Source: Bacteroidota bacterium
GTDB lineage: Bacteria; Bacteroidota; Bacteroidia; Chitinophagales; Chitinophagaceae
Assembly: GCA_947460595.1 (NCBI GenBank)
Contig: CANHGS010000009.1
Location: 58,826 to 122,825 of the forward strand
Length of the DNA stretch: 64,000 bases
Direction of reading: 5' to 3'
A program made the translations under genes and the position numbers. Below the pieces are notes generated by a model. The model was not told where the DNA came from. It worked only from the letters and a program-made list of their open reading frames with translations, and made no database searches. Positions 17,942 through 27,171 of the stretch are shown here, piece after piece (position 1 is the stretch's first letter; every line of letters begins with the position of its first letter).

Positions 17942-20900
17942 ATGAATTTATCTATTGATGGCCGGTATGGCAAGCCGGCATCCGGAATGCGGCATGTAAC
18001 TGCAAGCTTCCAGGATTACTTAGAATGCCTGATTACCAAAAACAAATCAATCTTATTGGCAATGAGACTAACCTTCATCCTGCTAACACTAGCATTTCTC
18101 CAAGTTTCCGCTAAAGGAACCGCACAACAGGTTTCTCTTTCAGGAAAGGACATGCCCTTGCTCAAAGTATTTGAATCCATTAAAAGCCAAACGGGCTTCG
18201 TATTTTTTTACGATGCTAATTTGTTGCAACAGGGTAAACCAGTAACATTAAATGTGAAGCGTCAACCCCTAGAAACAACCTTAGCACAGGTTTTTGATGA
18301 CCAACCCTTGAGCTATTCCATTGTAAATAAAACCATTACCATTACACCCAAAAACATTGTGCCTGTTTCGGTAAATACAGTTGCAGTTGCGGTGCAGGAA
18401 CCCGCATTTGCAAAAGTAAGCGGATCTGTCACGGATGAAAAAGGCCAAGGTTTAAATGGAGCATCCATTATGGTAAAAGGCACTAGCAATGGAGTTAAAA
18501 CAGATGCCGATGGTAATTTCCAAATTGAGGTTGCACCCAATGCTGTTTTAGTTGTTTCTTATGTAGGATATGAATCCGTAGAAATTACTGTTAACGGAAG
18601 ATCAACAATCATAGCTAAATTAAAACTAACCGTTTCAGTCATTGAACAAGTAGTAGTAGTAGGTTATGGTACTCAAAGAAGAAAAGACTTAACGGGTTCA
18701 ATTTCTACTGTAAAAGGTGAGACGGTTGCTAAAATGCCAGGTACCAATCCTATTGGATCCTTGCAAGGTAAAGTGGCTGGTTTAACTGTATCCAATTCAG
18801 GACGTGCGGGATCAAGTCCTGTAGTTCGAATTCGTGGTATCAATAGTACCAACAGTGCCAGCCCTGTCTATGTAGTTGATGGAATTTTACAAGATAACGT
18901 AGACTTTTTGAATCCTGCAGATATTGAATCTATTGATATCTTAAGAGACCCTTCAAGTATTGCCATTTATGGTTTAAGAGGTGCTAATGGTGTAATTGCA
19001 ATCACTTCTAAAAAAGCAGCCAAAGGAGAAACCAAAATCAACTTCCAGTCTGCTTATGGTATGCAAAAAGTAAATGACAAAATTCAATTGGCAGATGCCG
19101 CTGGTTTTAAAACCTTGTATACAGCACAGTTGAAAAATTTAAATGCTGCACCATTTGATTATACCAATTATACAGCCAATACCAATTGGCAGGATTTGGT
19201 GCTGCGCGATGCGATGATTGCAACAGGCAATTTAAGTGTGTCTAATAGTTCAGAAAAAAGCAGCACTTATTTAAATGTAGGGTACACCAATCAAGAAGGT
19301 GTATTGCGCAATGATAGTTATCAGCGTTACTTACTTCGTTTAAATGAAGAAATTAGGTTCACAGATAAAATTAAAGTGGGAGCAGATATTACAGGATATC
19401 ACTGGAATAGTAATCCTCCTGCAGCTTCAATCACCAATGCATTATGGGCCGCACCCATTGTAGACATTAAGAAAGACGATAACACTTATTATAGCATGCC
19501 TTCCTTCCAAAGAGCTCAGGTGGGAAACCCCATTGCTGCTTTAAACCGTAATGATGGCAATTCTATTGACAAAGGATATAGATTTATTGGATCGGCTTTT
19601 GCTGAAATTAAATTTGCCAAATACTTTACTTGGAAATCAGTAGTCTATGGCGATTTCTCTTTCAACAATTCTAGAAGCTTTAATAGACTGCCATTTAGTT
19701 TTGTGAACCTAGGAGAAGGAGCAGCGCCAACCACAACCACTTATGACAATACTGTAAGAACTTCTGTTTCACAAAGTCAGAGTGAATCAAAAAGGTATCA
19801 GCAAGACCATACCCTAACATTCAACAAATCTTTTACAGGTGGACATGCTGTAACTGCTATGGCGGGTTATAGTTCCATTTATAGCTACAATAGTTATGTG
19901 AATGGTACACGCAGAGATACTTCTGTGAATATCAACAACAGTCCTGATTTCTGGTATATTGGTGTTTCTAATGCTAACAATCCAGGCAATTTTGATGGCG
20001 GTGGCGGAGAGAGTGCTATTGCTGGTGCATTTGGTAGAGTAAGCTATTCCTATTTGGGTAAATACCTTTTGAATGCAACCCTTAGAAGAGATGGAAGCTC
20101 CAAATTTGCTCCTCAAAACAGATGGGGAACATTTGGAAGTGTTGGTTTAGGATGGGTAGCTAGTGATGAAACCTTCTTCAAAAAAATAAAAGCCATTGAT
20201 TACTTAAAAATCAGGGGTGCTTGGGGCTTAACTGGAAACGCCAATGGATTTGCAGATAATTTGTATAGACCGGGTGTTTCCAATGCCAGCACGGCTATTT
20301 TTGGAGACAATATCTATAGCTCTATTCAAGCTGCTTATATTCCTGATCCCAATTTGCATTGGGAAACTGTTCGTGGTATTGACATTGGATTTGACCTCAG
20401 AACCTTGAATAATAAATTGAACGCAGAGTTTACTTATTATAATAGAACCACTACAGATATTCTTACAGCAGTAAGTCTTCCTAATGAAACCAGAAGCTAT
20501 TTTACCAATCTAGGAGAAATTAGCAACAAAGGGATTGAACTATCACTTGGTTGGAATGATGTAATCAACAAAGATTGGAGTTATGGTATTTCTGCCAACT
20601 TTAGTCATAACACCAATGAAGTAAAATCAATTGGAAACAATTTCAATTTCTCCATTATTGGAAACGGTGGTACTAACTTAACAACCACTGGTCAATCCAT
20701 TGGATATTTTTACGGCTATACACAAACAGGGATTTATCAATCTACTGCTGATTTGAGTAAGCAAGCAGCATTTAGCAATTCCTTACCTGGCGATATTTCT
20801 TATGCCGATACCAATGGAGACGGAGTGATTACGCCAGCAGATAGGGGCTATATTGGTACACCATTCCCTCCTTATAGCTTTGGAGGTAATTTCACTTTGG

Positions 20901-21349
20901 CTTACAAAGGATTTGACTTTGAATTAGATGTTCAAGGAATGGCAGGGCATAAAATTTATACCCAACGAAGAACGGCCACATTTGCAGTATTAAACTATGA
21001 AGCCAATAGGTTGAATGCTTATACTACACCGGGAACTTCTAATATAGAGCCTATACTAGATAATACTAGGGGTAATAATTTCTTGATGAGTACTTATTAC
21101 TTAGAGCCAGGAGATTACTTAAGAATACGTAACCTACAAATAGGATACACTTTCAAGAAAAATCTATTAACCAAAGCAGGGATTAAACAAGCAAGGGTTT
21201 ATTTGAATGGACAGAACCTGAAAACTTGGAGTAAGGTAACTGGTTATTCTCCTGAACCTTTGATTGGAAGTATTTTAGGTGGAGGAGCTGACAATGGTTC
21301 TTACCCAGTTCCTGCTATTTATACATTTGGTATCAACCTTAGTTTTTAA
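17942..21349 (+). CDS. SusC/RagA-type TonB-linked outer-membrane transporter with N-terminal STN domain
   Basis: Outer-membrane glycan importer, 1135 residues. After a roughly 40-residue leader and signal peptide (MRLTFILLTLAFLQVSAKG) comes an STN secretin/TonB domain (LLKVFESIKSQTGFVFFYDANLL) that receives the FecR signal. A carboxypeptidase-D-like barrel follows (VSGSVTDEKGQGLNGASIMVKGTSNGVKTDADGNF), then the TonB-box region and plug (VVVGYGTQRRKDLTGSISTV, PLYVVDG-like PVYVVDGILQD, IESIDILRDPSSIAIYGLRGANGVI) and a 22-strand barrel ending in YTFGINLSF. It works as a pair with the SusD gene 18 bp downstream. The STN domain matches the upstream sigma/FecR pair. Confidence 0.96.
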   Translation: MNLSIDGRYGKPASGMRHVTASFQDYLECLITKNKSILLAMRLTFILLTLAFLQVSAKGTAQQVSLSGKDMPLLKVFESIKSQTGFVFFYDANLLQQGKPVTLNVKRQPLETTLAQVFDDQPLSYSIVNKTITITPKNIVPVSVNTVAVAVQEPAFAKVSGSVTDEKGQGLNGASIMVKGTSNGVKTDADGNFQIEVAPNAVLVVSYVGYESVEITVNGRSTIIAKLKLTVSVIEQVVVVGYGTQRRKDLTGSISTVKGETVAKMPGTNPIGSLQGKVAGLTVSNSGRAGSSPVVRIRGINSTNSASPVYVVDGILQDNVDFLNPADIESIDILRDPSSIAIYGLRGANGVIAITSKKAAKGETKINFQSAYGMQKVNDKIQLADAAGFKTLYTAQLKNLNAAPFDYTNYTANTNWQDLVLRDAMIATGNLSVSNSSEKSSTYLNVGYTNQEGVLRNDSYQRYLLRLNEEIRFTDKIKVGADITGYHWNSNPPAASITNALWAAPIVDIKKDDNTYYSMPSFQRAQVGNPIAALNRNDGNSIDKGYRFIGSAFAEIKFAKYFTWKSVVYGDFSFNNSRSFNRLPFSFVNLGEGAAPTTTTYDNTVRTSVSQSQSESKRYQQDHTLTFNKSFTGGHAVTAMAGYSSIYSYNSYVNGTRRDTSVNINNSPDFWYIGVSNANNPGNFDGGGGESAIAGAFGRVSYSYLGKYLLNATLRRDGSSKFAPQNRWGTFGSVGLGWVASDETFFKKIKAIDYLKIRGAWGLTGNANGFADNLYRPGVSNASTAIFGDNIYSSIQAAYIPDPNLHWETVRGIDIGFDLRTLNNKLNAEFTYYNRTTTDILTAVSLPNETRSYFTNLGEISNKGIELSLGWNDVINKDWSYGISANFSHNTNEVKSIGNNFNFSIIGNGGTNLTTTGQSIGYFYGYTQTGIYQSTADLSKQAAFSNSLPGDISYADTNGDGVITPADRGYIGTPFPPYSFGGNFTLAYKGFDFELDVQGMAGHKIYTQRRTATFAVLNYEANRLNAYTTPGTSNIEPILDNTRGNNFLMSTYYLEPGDYLRIRNLQIGYTFKKNLLTKAGIKQARVYLNGQNLKTWSKVTGYSPEPLIGSILGGGADNGSYPVPAIYTFGINLSF

Positions 21350-21367
21350 TTGAACAATCCATTCAAC

Positions 21368-22918
21368 ATGAAAAAAATATTCAAATTCCCCACAACAATT
21401 GTCATCACGGTTTCCATTATCATGATGGGCTGTTTTGCAAGCGGATGCAAAAAGGGCTTTCTAGACACACAGCGTCAGGGTGGTTATGACGCCGACAATT
21501 ATCCTTATCCTGGAGGCTCTGGTCCTTATGATCAATTCATCTTTGGAGCGTATAATGAATTGAGAAGTTTTAACGTGCATAGTCAAGCCTTTATTACCGC
21601 AACAAGTATTAGAAGTGATGATGCAGACAAGGGTAGCACCCCAGCCGATGGTGGAGCTGCCGCAATTGATATGGACAATTTTCCAGTAACGCCAAGCAAT
21701 AGTTTTGCTAACACGTTATGGTTGGGCTATTTTTCTTTGATCAACAAATGCAATTCAACCATTAAGGAAGTAAATACCAATACCTTGATTGTTGCAACGG
21801 ATGCTGTTAAACAACAAACCATTGGAGAAGCTAGATTCTTAAGGGCCTATGCTTATTTTAATATGGTTAGATTATTTGGAAGAGTTCCATTAATTGATTC
21901 ATTGTTTACAAATCCTGCTTTGCAAAACAATGTACCACAAAGCAGTACTGCTCAATTATATGCTTTCATTGAAGGTGATTTAAGTTTTGCATCCAATAAT
22001 CTGCCACTGAGTTGGGATGCTAATTTTGCAGGAAGGGCTACAAGAGGTGCAGCTACAGGCATGTTGGCCAAAGTATATTTGTATCAGCAAAAATGGCAAC
22101 AAGCCATGGATGCAGCCAATACGGTAATGAACTCTGGTCAGTATGATCTATCTACTTCGTTTGACAAAATCTTTAGAGAAGAAGGAGAGAATAGTAGGGA
22201 ATCTGTTTTTGAAGTTCAAGCTACAGCCTCAGCATCTTTTCCTACTAGCAATGGTGTACAATATGCGCAGATTCAAGGTGTTCGTGGTTCAGGAGCTTTT
22301 GACCTTGGATGGGGTTGGAATTCTCCCAGTACCATGTTAGAAGCAGCTTATGAAACCAACGATCCAAGAAAGAATAGAACCATTTTATACACTAGCACAG
22401 CTACCACAACCTACCAATCCTTGTATGGAGAAGTATTGCCGTTGGCCTTACCTAATCCTCGCTACAACAATAAAGTATATACCAATCCAGTACTGCGTAA
22501 TTCAATTGGTAATCGTTTTGGATATTGGATGAATATTCGAGTACTGCGTTATGCAGACGTTGTTTTAATGTATGCAGAAGCAGCCAATGAAGTAGGAGGT
22601 GCAACCAATTTGACCAATGCAAGGAATGCTTTAAACAGTGTTCGCTTGCGTGCAAGAAACGGTGTTGCTGGTATTTTGCCAGACATTACTGCCGCGGATC
22701 AAGTAAGCCTGAGAGATGCTATTAGAAAGGAAAGACGCGTTGAATTGGCCATGGAACACGAAAGGTTTTTTGATATAGTTCGTTGGGGTATTGCACAGGC
22801 CGCCATGGGAGCTGCTGGCAAGACCAATTTCTCTAGTAGCAGAGACGGTTTATTACCTATCCCACAAACTCAAATTGACTTGAGCGCAGGCGTGTTAACA
22901 CAAAACCCTGGTTATTGA
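21368..22918 (+). CDS. SusD/RagB-type glycan-binding lipoprotein
   Basis: Surface lipoprotein lid of the SusC transporter, 516 residues from the ATG at 21368 (the TTG at 21350 only extends the signal). The signal peptide ends in GCFASGCKKGF, a lipobox with the Bacteroidota surface-export context. TPR-rich SusD features are GEARFLRAYAYFNMVRLFGRVPL, RGAATGMLAKVYLYQQKWQQAMDAANTVM, FEVQ, the RYADVVLMYAEAANE signature, LNSVRLRA and IRKERRVELAMEHERFFDIVRWG, with the usual ending LLPIPQTQIDLS..LTQNPGY. Ligand is inferred only from the neighbours. Confidence 0.96.
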   Translation: MKKIFKFPTTIVITVSIIMMGCFASGCKKGFLDTQRQGGYDADNYPYPGGSGPYDQFIFGAYNELRSFNVHSQAFITATSIRSDDADKGSTPADGGAAAIDMDNFPVTPSNSFANTLWLGYFSLINKCNSTIKEVNTNTLIVATDAVKQQTIGEARFLRAYAYFNMVRLFGRVPLIDSLFTNPALQNNVPQSSTAQLYAFIEGDLSFASNNLPLSWDANFAGRATRGAATGMLAKVYLYQQKWQQAMDAANTVMNSGQYDLSTSFDKIFREEGENSRESVFEVQATASASFPTSNGVQYAQIQGVRGSGAFDLGWGWNSPSTMLEAAYETNDPRKNRTILYTSTATTTYQSLYGEVLPLALPNPRYNNKVYTNPVLRNSIGNRFGYWMNIRVLRYADVVLMYAEAANEVGGATNLTNARNALNSVRLRARNGVAGILPDITAADQVSLRDAIRKERRVELAMEHERFFDIVRWGIAQAAMGAAGKTNFSSSRDGLLPIPQTQIDLSAGVLTQNPGY

Positions 22919-22943
22919 TTCCATTACAACAAAAAATTCAGCA

Positions 22944-23834
22944 ATGAAACTATCTAATCATATTAACATACAACACTTGCTTATCTTGGCAGTATTTGCC
23001 ATCATGGGCGTTTCCTGTAAAAAAGATGGAAATCCCAACAATCTGCCCAGCGTTAGTACCGCTAGCTATGAAGGCAAGATTGATGGCTATACCAGTTCCA
23101 ATGAAGTATTCCCAGAAAACCTAATTGCCTACTGGAGTTTTGATGATACCAAGAGTGAATTGGTTACTGGAACAGCACCCACAACATCCGCCAATGACAG
23201 TTATGTAACAGGAGGTGTAAGAGGAAAAGCACTAAGTCTTGCTGCTGGATATTTGTACTTTCCAGTGCAGTTTCAAAAATTCAAAGTGGACTCTTTGAAG
23301 AGTTGGACCATTAGTACTTGGGTAAAAATATTGAACAATGGTAGCAAACGCACCATGTTGTTTCAACTGGCTAGACCAGGTATCTTTAATGGCAATATCA
23401 ATTTTGCTTTAAATACTCAGTCCTTTCCTGCAGCCACTACTAATACTTTGCGTATTCAACCAACGTTCACTACTATAGGGGGAGGCACTCAAGACAATTT
23501 GAATAGTACATTGTCTCCAACTATTGGCATGGACAAATGGACGCATTTGGTATTAACCTATGATGGTACTACTGGGGTATTCAATATTTGGGCCGATGCT
23601 GTGAAAGTTGGTGCATTCTCCAATAGAGGTGTTGGTAATAATTTATACAAATCTTGGGAGCCTAGTGAAATCATCATTGGCGCCAATTACAACAGTATTC
23701 CTGGAAAGTCAGTAAGCACAGATGTAACTTTTGCAGCTATGACAGGCCAGATAGACGAACTACGGATTTATAACAAAACATTCCCTGATGCACACGTGAA
23801 AGCGTTATACAATTTGGGCATGGCTAATAAGTAG
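22944..23834 (+). CDS. LamG/concanavalin-like surface lipoprotein of the glycan locus
   Basis: A 296-residue lipoprotein (lipobox VSCKKDG, about residue 25). After a short linker it has one laminin-G/concanavalin-like jelly roll: LIAYWSFDDTKSELVTG, GVRGKALSLAAGYLYFPV, SWTISTWVKILNNG, DKWTHLVLTYDGTTGVFNIWADAVKVG, and the closing GQIDELRIYNKTFPDAHVKALYNLG. This sits in the usual third position after SusC/SusD, where surface glycan-binding proteins are encoded. Binding to the same glycan is inferred from position. A strong terminator follows directly. Confidence 0.9.
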   Translation: MKLSNHINIQHLLILAVFAIMGVSCKKDGNPNNLPSVSTASYEGKIDGYTSSNEVFPENLIAYWSFDDTKSELVTGTAPTTSANDSYVTGGVRGKALSLAAGYLYFPVQFQKFKVDSLKSWTISTWVKILNNGSKRTMLFQLARPGIFNGNINFALNTQSFPAATTNTLRIQPTFTTIGGGTQDNLNSTLSPTIGMDKWTHLVLTYDGTTGVFNIWADAVKVGAFSNRGVGNNLYKSWEPSEIIIGANYNSIPGKSVSTDVTFAAMTGQIDELRIYNKTFPDAHVKALYNLGMANK

Positions 23835-23849
23835 AATTTTCAGATTCAG

Positions 23850-23886
23850 ATAGCTGCATGGGAAAACCTGTGCAGCTATTTTTTTA
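23850..23886 (+). terminator. Rho-independent terminator after the LamG gene
   Basis: Stem ATAGCTGCA (23850-23858) with TGCAGCTAT (23871-23879), a 12-base loop whose ends can pair further, then a run of seven T. It covers the region of the apparent upstream extension of the glucanase frame, which supports a start at 23921. Confidence 0.85.
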
Positions 23887-23920
23887 TTACATTCAACTAT
23901 TGTTTGTCAAAAAACTTATC

Positions 23921-25276
23921 ATGAGAAATCAGATCTTATTGCTAATGTTGATTAGCTATTTTGCAGTATTTGCCCAATCGCCTAGTGCAAGTGGGAAAAA
24001 GCAATTATTTAATACCAAAGAAGAAGAAAAGGTTTTTAATCAAGTACAACAAGCCAGTTTTGAATATTTTAGAAAAGGTGCAGAACCCATCAGTGGTATG
24101 GGTAGAGAAAGAATTCACCTAGACGGAAACTATCCTTCAAAAGATCAAACAGTAGTTACCAGTGGAGGATCCGGTTTTGGGGTAATGGCCTTGATTGTTG
24201 GAATGGAAAGAAAATACATTAGTAGACAGGAAGGAATAGACCAATTGTCAAAAATTCTACATTTTTTAGAAACCGCAGAACGCTTTAAAGGGGCTTGGCC
24301 ACATTGGTGGAATGGAGAAACAGGTAAAGTAAAACCCTTTAGTAGAAAAGACAATGGTGGAGACTTGGTTGAGACATCCTATATGTTGCAAGGTTTGCTT
24401 TGCATGAGGCAATATTTTCAAAATGGAACTGTAGCAGAAAAAGCCTTGGCAGCTAAGGCCGATAAACTTTGGAAAGAAGTGGATTTTGATTGGTATAGAA
24501 ATGGTCAAAATGTGTTATACTGGCATTGGAGTCCAGACTATGCATGGCAGATGAATTTTCCAGTTCGTGGTTATAATGAATGTTTGATCATGTATGTCTT
24601 GGCAGCTGCATCTCCAACTCATGGTGTGCCTGTAGAAGTCTATCACCAAGGATGGGCAAATAATGGCAAAATCAAAGCAGACAGTGTACGTTATGCTGGG
24701 TTATCCTTGCAGTTGCATCATCAAGGCAATGCAGTTAATGGCGGACCCTTATTTTGGTCTCAGTATTCCTATTTAGGGTTGGACCCCAGAGGTTTGAAAG
24801 ACGATTATGCGGACTATTGGAAAGAGAACACCAATCAGTCATTGATCAACTACCAATGGTGTGTAGATAATCCAAACAAGTTTAAAGGATATGCTCAAAA
24901 TAATTGGGGGCTTACTGCTAGTTACTCCGTTAAAGGTTATGCAGGGCATGCGCCATCTATAAAAAATGACCTAGGAGTTATATCGCCAACGGCTGCTTTG
25001 TCTGCTTTTCCCTATACTCCCAAACAATCCATGGCTGCCATGATGCATTGGTATGGCACTAAAAAAGAAAAGCTCTTTGGGGAATATGGATTCTATGATG
25101 CATTTAGTGAAACAGATAATTGGTATTTGCCTCATTATCTAGCTATTGACCAAGGACCCATAGTAGTAATGATGGAAAATTACAGAAGCGGTCTTCTTTG
25201 GAAATTATTCATGAGTTGCCCAGAAATTAAAACAGGTTTGAAAAAATTAGGTTTTCAAAGTCCCCAAATACCTTAA
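23921..25276 (+). CDS. Glucoamylase-like / GH144-type endo-beta-1,2-glucanase, secreted
   Basis: An (alpha/alpha)6-barrel glycan hydrolase, 451 residues from the ATG at 23921 with signal peptide MRNQILLLMLISYFAVFAQS. Family features include FEYFRKGAEPISGMGRER, VVTSGGSGFGVMALIVGMER, ETSYMLQGLLCMRQYF, WHWSPDYAWQMNFPVRGYNECLIMYVLAA, FWSQYSYLGLDPRG, NNWGLTAS, SPTAALSAFPYTP and FYDAFSE...YLAIDQGPIVVMMENYRSGLLWKLFM. The GH144 family includes endo-beta-1,2-glucanases of Chitinophaga. I infer a beta-1,2-glucan (sophorose-type) substrate, but related glycoamylase-like families exist, so that is not certain. Confidence 0.88.
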   Translation: MRNQILLLMLISYFAVFAQSPSASGKKQLFNTKEEEKVFNQVQQASFEYFRKGAEPISGMGRERIHLDGNYPSKDQTVVTSGGSGFGVMALIVGMERKYISRQEGIDQLSKILHFLETAERFKGAWPHWWNGETGKVKPFSRKDNGGDLVETSYMLQGLLCMRQYFQNGTVAEKALAAKADKLWKEVDFDWYRNGQNVLYWHWSPDYAWQMNFPVRGYNECLIMYVLAAASPTHGVPVEVYHQGWANNGKIKADSVRYAGLSLQLHHQGNAVNGGPLFWSQYSYLGLDPRGLKDDYADYWKENTNQSLINYQWCVDNPNKFKGYAQNNWGLTASYSVKGYAGHAPSIKNDLGVISPTAALSAFPYTPKQSMAAMMHWYGTKKEKLFGEYGFYDAFSETDNWYLPHYLAIDQGPIVVMMENYRSGLLWKLFMSCPEIKTGLKKLGFQSPQIP

Positions 25277-25289
25277 TATATTTTCCATA

Positions 25290-25679
25290 CAAACAATCAA
25301 GTACTGTTCGGATCTGCTCATAACAGCAAGCTTTGTTTTTGCTTGTGCAGTTCCAAACAAGCAAAATAACGCCGCAAGTTTTATATTCAATTCTGTAGTG
25401 GCACATAGTGGTGCATTTTTGAAAAACAAGTTTCTGAAAAATTCTATTGCATTCCTCAAAGAACCCATTAGATTGGGTTGTACCGGTTCAGAATTTGATG
25501 TAAGAATGACTATTGATGATTCTTTTCTTATTAATCATAACTCCGCATTTCAAAAAAAGATCATTGATAAAACAGCTTTTGCAGACTTGCGTAAATTATC
25601 ACTCTCTAACCGAGAAGCATTTATAATGCATAGTAAATTGATTGCCCTTGATTCTTACATCGGTATGTCTAGCAGGTAG
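25290..25679 (+). pseudogene. Truncated glycerophosphodiester phosphodiesterase remnant
   Basis: The frame reads a lipoprotein-like leader (LLITASFVFACAVPNKQ) and then VAHSGAFLKN...NSIAFLKEPIRLGCTGSEFDVRMTIDDSFLINHNSAF. This corresponds to the HRG...(E)NS..S...A...G..G.EFDV..T.DD..V..HD core of GDPD enzymes. It then stops after about 125 residues, roughly half the usual length. There is no ATG/GTG/TTG before the leader. Catalytic residues have decayed: HRG reads HSG and NHD reads NHN. A recently broken gene is the best reading. Confidence 0.75.
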
Positions 25680-25850
25680 ACCCATGCCATCTATCAACTG
25701 TATGTTACGAATAAGAGTAGTTTTTATTTTGAGTCTGTAAACTCAAAAATACCGATGCAAATATGTAACTAAAAATGAATCTACCTATAAGCCTTACATT
25801 ATAATTCATTGAATCCTAATTTTTAATGGCTTCTTTAATAGATTTGCCAA

Positions 25851-26534
25851 ATGGTACATCCACTAGACAATTCGGTTTGGTCTGCTTTGAGCGGAAGGCA
25901 GAAGCGTTTTAATATTGGAGATCATCAACTCAAATATTTCCGGGCAGATGTGGCTTCTTTTGTGGGATTAGAAAACTGGGATACTAAGGATCTGCGCATA
26001 TTGGAAGAGCAGTTGCCTAGTGGAAGAACCTTTTCTGTTCCACTTTCTAAAGCAATAAGCATTCCTGACTGTTTTGAATTTTTATTTGAAATTCCATTGT
26101 ATCAAATGGTTTGTTCTAGTTTGAATAGAAAATCATTGCCTACCATGCATTTGCAAAAACTTGATAAGAAGCATTTGCAACAAATATTAGATTTAACAGC
26201 ATTAACCAAGCCTGGTCCATTTTATGAACATACTATGGATTTTGGAAATTACTATGGTATCATGGACGGCTCTCGTATATTGGCCATGACTGGAGAGCGG
26301 ATGAAGACAAAGGGTTTTACAGAAGTCAGTGCTATTTGTACCCAACCAGATCAAATGGGAAAGGGATATGCGTCTATCTTATTGCAACATGCTTGCGAAC
26401 GCATTTTTGCAAAAGGAGAACAGCCTTTTTTACATGTTAGACAAGACAATCCATCAGCACTTCACGTCTATAAAAAATTTGGTTTTGAGGTTAGAACGGA
26501 GATTTATTATGCTATCTTCAAAAGGAAAATATAA
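25851..26534 (+). CDS. GNAT-family N-acetyltransferase (FR47-like)
   Basis: A 227-residue protein with an N-terminal extension (HPLDNSVWSALSGRQKRFNIGD...) and a C-terminal GNAT domain. Motif A is GFTEVSAICTQPDQMGKGYASILLQHAC, with a (Q/M)GKGYA acetyl-CoA loop. Motif B is PFLHVRQDNPSALHVYKKFGFEVRTEIYY. This arrangement matches the FR47-like acetyltransferase family. The substrate is unknown. It ends 3 bp before the DUF2238 gene and 5' of TauE, forming a tight three-gene cluster. Confidence 0.87.
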   Translation: MVHPLDNSVWSALSGRQKRFNIGDHQLKYFRADVASFVGLENWDTKDLRILEEQLPSGRTFSVPLSKAISIPDCFEFLFEIPLYQMVCSSLNRKSLPTMHLQKLDKKHLQQILDLTALTKPGPFYEHTMDFGNYYGIMDGSRILAMTGERMKTKGFTEVSAICTQPDQMGKGYASILLQHACERIFAKGEQPFLHVRQDNPSALHVYKKFGFEVRTEIYYAIFKRKI

Positions 26535-26537
26535 GCC

Positions 26538-27170
26538 ATGTCATTAACCACCGCATCTTCCCTAGAAAGAGTGGACTTTAAACAGAATCGCTTACTGCAA
26601 GTGCTTGCCATTGCATTTGCTCTATTTTGGATAGGTACATTTGTCTCTACGCCAAATATGGCCAATTGGTATACAGAGAATGTACTTAGTTTTTTGTTTT
26701 TGATTGGCCTCAGTATTAGTTATGCAAAATTTAAGTTTAGTGACCTGAGTTATACCATGATTACCTTGTATCTTTTGTTGCATATTTATGGAGCTGAATA
26801 TACTTATGCGGAAAACCCTTTTGGCTACTGGCTAAAAGATAGCCTGCATTTGAACCGCAATTATTATGATCGCATAGTACATTTTAGTTTTGGTTTTTTG
26901 TTAACCTACCCCATGCGGGATTATTTTAAAAATCATTTTGAATGGCCTAATTGGGTTTGTTGGGTTTTGCCTGTAGAAATCACTCTTTCCTTCTCTGCCC
27001 TCTATGAACTAATTGAATGGCTGGTGGCCGATATATTTTTTCCTGCAGAAGGAGTAGCTTATCTTGGTACACAAGGCGATATTTGGGACGCACAAAAAGA
27101 CATGGGTATTGCATTTATTGGAGCTGTTTTGGCCATGCTATTGATCAGCAGCATTAGAAAATTTAAATAA
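26538..27170 (+). CDS. DUF2238 (YjdF-like) integral membrane protein
   Basis: A 210-residue protein with about six membrane helices. Conserved DUF2238 features are LHIYGAEYTYAENPFG (usually HxxGxxYTYxxxPxG), NYYDRIVHFSFGFL with charged DR..H inside a helix, SALYELIEW and the QGDIWDAQKDMGIAFIGA segment near the C-terminus. The family is widespread and functionally undefined; E. coli YjdF belongs to it. It lies between a GNAT gene and a TauE/SafE exporter with 3-bp and 1-bp gaps, suggesting one transcript. Confidence 0.9.
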   Translation: MSLTTASSLERVDFKQNRLLQVLAIAFALFWIGTFVSTPNMANWYTENVLSFLFLIGLSISYAKFKFSDLSYTMITLYLLLHIYGAEYTYAENPFGYWLKDSLHLNRNYYDRIVHFSFGFLLTYPMRDYFKNHFEWPNWVCWVLPVEITLSFSALYELIEWLVADIFFPAEGVAYLGTQGDIWDAQKDMGIAFIGAVLAMLLISSIRKFK

Positions 27171-27171
27171 G

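Noticed and set aside
25727..25748. Eight-bp stem TTTTGAGT/ACTCAAAA after the GDPD remnant
   Set aside because: It is made of A/T runs with no T-tail in the direction of the gene, so may be chance.
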